Assembly: GCA_030631125.1 (NCBI GenBank)
Contig: DAOVLS010000008.1
Coordinates: forward strand, 1 to 18,124
Source of the DNA: Planctomycetales bacterium
GTDB lineage: Bacteria; Planctomycetota; Phycisphaerae; SM23-33
Length of the DNA stretch: 18,124 nt
Reading direction: 5' to 3'
How positions within the stretch are numbered: position 1 is the stretch's first letter; every line of letters starts with the position of its first letter. Positions 14,523-18,124 of this stretch are shown here, in pieces. Under the pieces are notes generated by a model, which was not told the origin of the DNA, did no database searches, and worked only from the letters and a program-made list of their open reading frames with translations. The position numbers were made by a program, and so were the translations under genes.

Positions 14523-15362
14523 TTATTTATTCACCCTGAAGTAGTAGTACTCGTATCCTCCGAAGGAGTCGAAAAGTTTGGGGTCATCTTCCGACAGCGT
14601 GACCACGTGAAGGTCACAGAAGAGATAGTTCGCGGCGTCGTTGTTGCGATGTACGTCGAAGGTCGGTCCACGGGCCATATTATGAAAGTAGGAGGAACTA
14701 CCATAGCCGAGGGTGGTGTGGGAGCCGGCGTAATCGTTGTGGATGTTCGGAACAACGTAGCCGCCGGGATTGTAACTCCAGTACCATGCCTCGCTCAGCA
14801 TGATAGTCTCGTCCGGATGCGTAACGTGCGATGTCTTGTGGACATACCGGGGCCAGGTCGGGTCCCACCATGACGGGCCTTGCGAGCATACGTTGGCGTT
14901 CATCGCGTAGGAACGGGCAAAGCGGTCTTTTTCCGGCATTTTTCTAAACTCTCCGGCCACCTCGTCCCGCCAGAGCGCCTCATCCCACCTCTCCTTGCGA
15001 CTACAGTTGGCGTAAGGGTCGCCGCTGGGCGGATCGGCGGGACAGCGGAGCAACTTGCGATTGCCGTAGTAGTTCATCAGGACGTAGTCCCACGTGGGAT
15101 CGTAGCCGCCGGCGCCGCAACTCTGGGGATACCAATTGTTGTTTTCAAGGGTGTACATACTGTAGCCCAGGCCAAGACCCCTGAGGTTCGACAGGCACAT
15201 GACAATCTTCGTCTGCTCCTTGGCCTTGCCAAGCGTCGGAAGGAGAATCGAAACCAGCAGCGCAATAATCGCCACAACCACAAGGAGTTCTACGAGCGTG
15301 AAACCTTTACTACTCTGCGAAGCAGCGCTTCGCTGCGAAGTACGAGTCGCTTGCTTTATCAT
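14523..15362 (-). CDS. Type II secretion/prepilin-like protein (DUF1559 type)
   Basis: 279 residues with a class III prepilin leader: a 20-residue positive leader ending SSKG, then FTLVELLVVVAIIALLVSILLPTLGKA, so cleavage is expected after G20 and the conserved Glu is residue 5 of the mature chain. The membrane helix is followed by KEQTKIVMCLSNLRGLGLGYSMY, typical of the pseudopilin-like families expanded in Planctomycetota and Lentisphaerota, and by a globular Tyr/Trp-rich domain. CDLHV near residue 250 is the usual C-terminal landmark. Pseudopilin-like proteins insert in the inner membrane. The ribosome-binding site AAGGATG is about six bases before the ATG. It precedes the exported-protein genes by about 250 bases, so it may belong to their export or surface display, but such genes are often scattered. 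Confidence 0.88.
   Translation of the reverse strand: MIKQATRTSQRSAASQSSKGFTLVELLVVVAIIALLVSILLPTLGKAKEQTKIVMCLSNLRGLGLGYSMYTLENNNWYPQSCGAGGYDPTWDYVLMNYYGNRKLLRCPADPPSGDPYANCSRKERWDEALWRDEVAGEFRKMPEKDRFARSYAMNANVCSQGPSWWDPTWPRYVHKTSHVTHPDETIMLSEAWYWSYNPGGYVVPNIHNDYAGSHTTLGYGSSSYFHNMARGPTFDVHRNNDAANYLFCDLHVVTLSEDDPKLFDSFGGYEYYYFRVNK
15317..15333. repeat. Perfect hairpin inside the prepilin leader codons
   Basis: GCGAAGC (15317-15323) and GCTTCGC (15327-15333) flank a 3-base loop. It lies about 30-45 bases into the coding region, in the leader peptide (Arg-Ser-Ala-Ala-Ser part), and could slow early translation. Confidence 0.5.
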
Positions 15363-15382
15363 AGTTGCATCCTTGCTTTATT

Positions 15383-15424
15383 AGCCTACAGCCCACAGAG
15401 AAGGAGAAGAAAACTCCGTAGGCT
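15383..15424 (-). promoter_or_regulatory. Stem-loop in the prepilin 5' untranslated region
   Basis: On the minus-strand RNA AGCCTAC (15424-15418) can pair with GTAGGCT (15389-15383). A nested GGAG/CTCC pair lies inside the loop. The structure ends about 20 bases before the start codon and leaves the Shine-Dalgarno free. It matches no riboswitch class that I recognise. Confidence 0.4.
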
Positions 15425-15469
15425 GCAGGCAGAGATTGATTTACCACTTGTGGTTCTTGCACACGCATA

Positions 15470-15513
15470 GGGGTCAAGCCCAGTCCCCAGGGGACTGGGC
15501 TTCTTCCGACCCC
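15470..15513. repeat. Long near-perfect palindrome (REP-like or terminator)
   Basis: AAGCCCAGTCCCC (15476-15488) and GGGGACTGGGCTT (15490-15502) are exact reverse complements around one base. An outer GGGGTC (15470-15475) pairs with GACCCC (15508-15513) across a 5-base bulge. It begins 12 bases after the stop of the PEP-CTERM fragment on the minus strand, a good place for a terminator. But no U-run follows in that direction; the only T-run is on the plus-strand side (near 15516-15522). A mobile REP-type element is the other reading. Confidence 0.75.
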
Positions 15514-15525
15514 GTTACTTTTTTA

Positions 15526-15834
15526 CTATTTTCTACGACGCCGGATCAGGACACCCAGACCACCCAGAACCAACAGTGACATCGTCGCCGGTTCGGGAAC
15601 CAGGCACTCAATCACGAGTTTCTCCGAATCGGAGGTGTCGTACTTCCAGTTGGTGCTGGCGCCCCCGGCTGCGTCCGACGGGATTCTTCGCCATTTTGCC
15701 AGACTTTGCCGCCGTTTGACCACCCCGGTCAGATTTTGGTGCGAGCGATGGTGCGAGCGCCGGACTTCGCCCGAGGGTGGCCGTCCCGACGACGCTCTAT
15801 CCGTACTACGAGCCGGAGCAGCAAACTGCGGCAA
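15526..15834 (-). CDS. Small PEP-CTERM-tailed protein, probably a fragment
   Basis: The open frame is 102 codons, but only about the last 45 look like protein: NWKYDTSDSEKLVIECL followed by the sorting signal VPEPATMSLLVLGGLGVLIRRRRK (PEP motif, hydrophobic helix, Arg cluster). PEP-CTERM tails are recognised by exosortase and occur on exported surface proteins. The upstream part (Arg/Ser-rich, starting with a rare TTG and no ribosome-binding site or signal peptide) is not credible. This is therefore probably the 3' end of a larger gene whose front was lost or frameshifted. No exosortase gene is in the window. Confidence 0.55.
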   Translation of the reverse strand: MPQFAAPARSTDRASSGRPPSGEVRRSHHRSHQNLTGVVKRRQSLAKWRRIPSDAAGGASTNWKYDTSDSEKLVIECLVPEPATMSLLVLGGLGVLIRRRRK

Positions 15835-15908
15835 GACCGGTGATGTTCGTCGTGGAATAGCACGCCGTCCGGACGTTTTGTCAATGGATGAGGCTGATGG
15901 GACAGGCT
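15664..15908. other. Unexplained region upstream of the PEP-CTERM fragment
   Basis: About 245 bases separate the recognisable PEP-CTERM sequence from the next gene's stop codon. Open frames run through it on both strands but none resembles a known protein. It may be the decayed front of the PEP-CTERM gene or a degraded insertion. A tandem GTGCGAGCGATGGTGCGAGCG (two GTGCGAGCG copies) lies near 15739-15759. Confidence 0.4.
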
Positions 15909-17474
15909 TCAGCGAGGCATGGTTGACGGCATCGGGCTTTGACCTCGGTTACGCCGTCCCCCCGGCCTCGGTGCGGAGGTCGGTTGTGTCGCCGGTTCTT
16001 CTTCTTCGCGGCGGGGTCTGTCGCCGTTGAGGAAAAACGGGATGTCGTAATCATCATATTGGGGAGGGTCTTCGGGGTCTTCGGCGTATTGGCCGCCCTG
16101 GTCCTTCCCGTTGCTGTCGATGCTGTAAAGGATAGGCCGCTGCGCGTTGGGGAGGTAGCGGAGCGGTTGGCCTGGGTTGTCGAACGGGTCGTCCGGCACA
16201 GCCGGGAGATACTTCGGCACGAGGTCGGCGAGTTTCGCCGGTCGGCGTCCATTATCTATCTCATAAAGCCGAATCGCCAGCGCCACAGCCGCCATCCGCC
16301 GCATCGCCCGCACCCGGAAATCCAATTCCGTCGCCCGGCTAAGCGACGACAGGAGCATGTTGCTGAACATGTGCGTTAGTCGCTTCAGTAACCCCCGAAC
16401 CTGCGGGTCTTCCGGCATCTTTTCTTTCACCGCAGGCCAGTTAGTCTGTCCCGCCGCCTCTGCCAGGGCTGTCATGTGCCGCAGCATCCGAACAGTGTCC
16501 TCTTTGAGAAACGGCTTGAGGACTCCGGTCTTTTCCACCGCGTTCAGGCCGGACGGGGAAGAAATGCCTATGGAGGAGAAATCTAACCTGCCGTTGAGGC
16601 AAAGCATCGCAAAATCGAATACGCAGGCGCGCTCGCTGTAAAAGGCCCGCCGGGCAGCGTTGCAGATATCTTCCTCGGCCAGCAGGTTTTTTATCAGCGC
16701 CTGAATCTGCTTTCTGCTTGCGGCTTTGGGCGAGGCTGATGTGGCCGCACCCGGACGATGTATCTGCAAGTCCACTATGATGTCTTCGATGACCGAGCAG
16801 GCAAGGGCATCTGCGGCAATGGCGACCAGGTAACCAAGCAGGATTGGCCTCTTTCGCATGGCCCCTGCCGCCGCCAGTGCATCGCGGAGTAACTCAACGG
16901 CTTCAGCGTCGTTACCGGTCTGGTGGTAATAAATGGACATTGAGCACAGGAACTTCGCAAGACGCTTCTGGTCACCCAGGTTCGGCAGGAGGACGAGAAT
17001 CATCGGACTTCGAAGTCGGATGCCCCAATCTGCGCCGGTCATGGAACGGGCCTGGCGGACCAACTCAAAGACCTCGGAATTCGTTTTTATAATCCCTCGA
17101 AATTCGTCGTGATGTTTCGCTATCTTTTTCGGGCTGCAATATATCGCAAATTCATAGCGGTCTGCGTCAAGGTCGATGTCCAAAGCGGCGTAGGCGTTTT
17201 TCAGCGCCAGAGCGGCGTTGTTTTCGTCGGGTGTCGGGGGCGGGTCGAAGTCGGCAGGAAAAATCGGCTGACCTGCGGCGCGGTAGCGGTCGATCTCCGT
17301 CTGTATCGCCCTGTCGCCGGCGTCATTGCTCCACAGCCACCACCCGACCAGCACAAAAGGCAATGCCGCCAGAATTGCGAGGATAATCCTCTTCCGCCGC
17401 TTTTTAGAGGCAAAGCGTTTCCGCACCGCTTCGGGCATCTGTTCATCGGCGATATGTTTTTCGGAACTGCTCAT
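15909..17474 (-). CDS. Membrane-anchored protein of unknown function with pseudopilin-like C-terminal motif
   Basis: About 521 residues. A basic N-terminus (KRFASKKRRKR) is followed by one membrane helix at about residues 31-49 (IILAILAALPFVLVGWWLW), and a long, mostly alpha-helical domain with repeat-like Ala/Leu-rich helices. Near the C-terminus DPFDNPGQPLRY, ILYSIDSNGKDQGG and DYDIPFFL closely follow the ending of GspG-like pseudopilins, then a Pro/Arg-rich tail. Proteins of this plan occur, as I remember, in planctomycetes, but I know no function. The first part would be cytoplasmic and the rest periplasmic. The start is uncertain: GTG at 17477 or ATG at 17474 have weak ribosome-binding sites, and ATG at codon 14 is possible. 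Confidence 0.7.
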   Translation of the reverse strand: MSSSEKHIADEQMPEAVRKRFASKKRRKRIILAILAALPFVLVGWWLWSNDAGDRAIQTEIDRYRAAGQPIFPADFDPPPTPDENNAALALKNAYAALDIDLDADRYEFAIYCSPKKIAKHHDEFRGIIKTNSEVFELVRQARSMTGADWGIRLRSPMILVLLPNLGDQKRLAKFLCSMSIYYHQTGNDAEAVELLRDALAAAGAMRKRPILLGYLVAIAADALACSVIEDIIVDLQIHRPGAATSASPKAASRKQIQALIKNLLAEEDICNAARRAFYSERACVFDFAMLCLNGRLDFSSIGISSPSGLNAVEKTGVLKPFLKEDTVRMLRHMTALAEAAGQTNWPAVKEKMPEDPQVRGLLKRLTHMFSNMLLSSLSRATELDFRVRAMRRMAAVALAIRLYEIDNGRRPAKLADLVPKYLPAVPDDPFDNPGQPLRYLPNAQRPILYSIDSNGKDQGGQYAEDPEDPPQYDDYDIPFFLNGDRPRREEEEPATQPTSAPRPGGRRNRGQSPMPSTMPR

Positions 17475-17502
17475 CACTTTGGGCGTCTAAAAAAGAATAA
17501 AC

Positions 17503-17529
17503 CACAAAGCACACAAAGAACACAAAGAT
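17503..17529 (-). repeat. 9-bp tandem repeat, three units, TTTGTG family
   Basis: On the plus strand CACAAAGCA, CACAAAGAA and CACAAAGAT are contiguous. On the minus strand the cores read TTTGTG at 9-base intervals, ending TTTGTGG. It corresponds to the TTCGTG array at 202-237. It lies just upstream of the 15909-17474 gene. Confidence 0.75.
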
Positions 17530-17534
17530 AAAAT

Positions 17535-17564
17535 TTTAGTATTCATCGCAGAACCGCGTATAAT
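17535..17564 (+). promoter_or_regulatory. Promoter of the small ORF and MNT/HEPN operon
   Basis: A perfect -10 box TATAAT lies at 17559-17564. The -35 position holds only a weak TTTAGT (17535-17540, 18-base spacer). Transcription would begin near 17571, just before the ribosome-binding site GGAG at 17579-17582. Confidence 0.5.
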
Positions 17565-17588
17565 GTGCATATAAAAATGGAGCCTGCT

Positions 17589-17684
17589 ATGCGAACGGCG
17601 TTTGAGAAGAAATTGACCAACGTCCGCCTGCGATGCGGCTTGAACCTGCTGCTGGTGCAACACAAGAAAGAGCCAACTCCATGA
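17589..17684 (+). CDS. 31-codon reading frame coupled to the MNT gene
   Basis: It starts with ATG six bases after GGAG, right behind a TATAAT box. It encodes a basic peptide (starting MRTAFEKKLTNVRLRCGLNL, containing LNLLLVQHKK). Its TGA overlaps the ATG of the nucleotidyltransferase gene by four bases, an arrangement typical of translational coupling. It could be a leader peptide, a very small protein of the module, or the truncated first codons of an older gene interrupted by the module. I recognise no family. Confidence 0.45.
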   Translation: MRTAFEKKLTNVRLRCGLNLLLVQHKKEPTP

Positions 17685-17998
17685 TAGATGAACAGACCAT
17701 CACGCAAGCGGTTGATTTGCTTCTTAGCGCCGCCCCGGGTTCTAAAGTAATTCTTTTCGGTTCCTGTGCTCGCGGGCAGGTTGGTCCTGACAGCGACTTG
17801 GACTTCCTTGTCGTCGAGCCGAGAGTAAAGGACCGTTACGGCGAGATGGTTCGCCTGCGGAAGGTGCTGCGTCCCTTAAAGGTTCCCGCAGATGTGCTTG
17901 TAGTCAGCGCAAAGGTATTTGAAGAATGGCGCGATACGCCCAACACGGTAATTTACGAAGCGGCCAAAGAGGGGCGGTTCTATGACAAAGTCGCATGA
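17681..17998 (+). CDS. MNT-type nucleotidyltransferase-domain antitoxin
   Basis: A 105-residue minimal nucleotidyltransferase. The GS-x10-DxD motif is complete: G27, S28, then D39 and D41 in GSCARG...SDLDF; the third acidic residue is D71 in PADVLVV. In characterised HEPN/MNT pairs such proteins neutralise the HEPN toxin, in some by AMPylating it. The chosen ATG overlaps the stop of the small upstream reading frame; the longer open frame from 17633 is not protein-like. Its end overlaps the downstream HEPN gene by 17 bases, the usual two-gene order. Alternatively it may be an orphan DNA polymerase beta-like protein of unknown target. Confidence 0.88.
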   Translation: MIDEQTITQAVDLLLSAAPGSKVILFGSCARGQVGPDSDLDFLVVEPRVKDRYGEMVRLRKVLRPLKVPADVLVVSAKVFEEWRDTPNTVIYEAAKEGRFYDKVA

Positions 17999-18124
17999 GC
18001 ATGCTCGGCTTCTGATGGAAAAGTCAGCCGAAGACGAGTACGTGCTGGAACGATTATCGAAAGACGATAATGCATCAAACACGGTTATCGGTTTTCATGC
18101 GCAGCAAGCAGTGGAAAAGTTGAT
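17982..18124 (+). CDS. HEPN-domain protein, likely toxin partner (partial)
   Basis: The first 47 codons are present and the gene runs off the window. The start ATG at 17982 lies inside the end of the MNT gene, with GAGGGG about seven bases upstream. The visible sequence begins MTKSHEHARLLMEKS and contains GFHAQQAVEKL, the classic first helices of HEPN proteins that pair with MNT. HEPN toxins of this kind are RNases with an Rx4-6H motif farther on, not visible here. Confidence 0.8.
   Translation, partial: MTKSHEHARLLMEKSAEDEYVLERLSKDDNASNTVIGFHAQQAVEKL

Overview
The window looks like chromosomal DNA of a Planctomycetota bacterium, probably of the Phycisphaerae type. This is inferred from gene families only. 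The signs are a long DUF1559-type prepilin-like protein, a PEP-CTERM sorting tail, large secreted right-handed beta-helix proteins, a divergent amidohydrolase next to an ordinary one, and repeat-rich intergenic DNA. No taxonomic marker other than one tRNA gene is present.

Layout, left to right. (1) Bases 1-407 hold no credible gene but carry three short tandem-repeat arrays and an inverted repeat. (2) Bases 408-2767 (minus strand) encode the two subunits of an Nfn/Sud-type ferredoxin:NADP oxidoreductase as a tight operon with a 4-base overlap. (3) A tRNA-Val(GAC) gene with its own good sigma70-like promoter lies at 2864-2937 (plus); position 33 of its anticodon loop is C instead of the near-universal U. 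(4) About 360 bases without a gene follow, then a small VOC-fold (glyoxalase-like) gene (3311-3766, plus). (5) From 3841 to 17474 every likely gene is on the minus strand. Read in the direction of transcription these are: a membrane-anchored protein with a pseudopilin-like C-terminal motif; a small PEP-CTERM-tailed fragment; a prepilin-like protein; a run of four exported proteins (beta-helix, beta-sandwich/CBM-like, multidomain beta-helix plus LamG, and a large exported protein of unknown fold); and two adjacent amidohydrolase-family genes. (6) At the right edge (plus strand) a promoter and a 31-codon reading frame lead into an MNT nucleotidyltransferase and HEPN pair, the latter cut by the window end.

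How they may work together. NfnAB balances NADH, NADPH and ferredoxin in the cytoplasm. The four exported proteins are spaced like an operon and have architectures seen in proteins that bind or cut polysaccharides, so they may form an extracellular carbohydrate module, although no catalytic residues of a known glycosidase or lyase could be assigned. The amidohydrolase pair may act downstream: one member keeps the metal-binding residues and the other has lost them all, suggesting an enzyme plus non-catalytic partner. The MNT/HEPN pair is a toxin-antitoxin type module.

The most interesting signals are the amidohydrolase/pseudoenzyme pair, the 5509-7917 gene whose first ~70 codons are a homologous copy of the start of the beta-helix gene at 12693-14276 joined in frame to a body with its own ribosome-binding site, the C33 tRNA, the 10-bp-period array of eight units, and a 9-bp TTYGTGNNN repeat family at both ends of the window.
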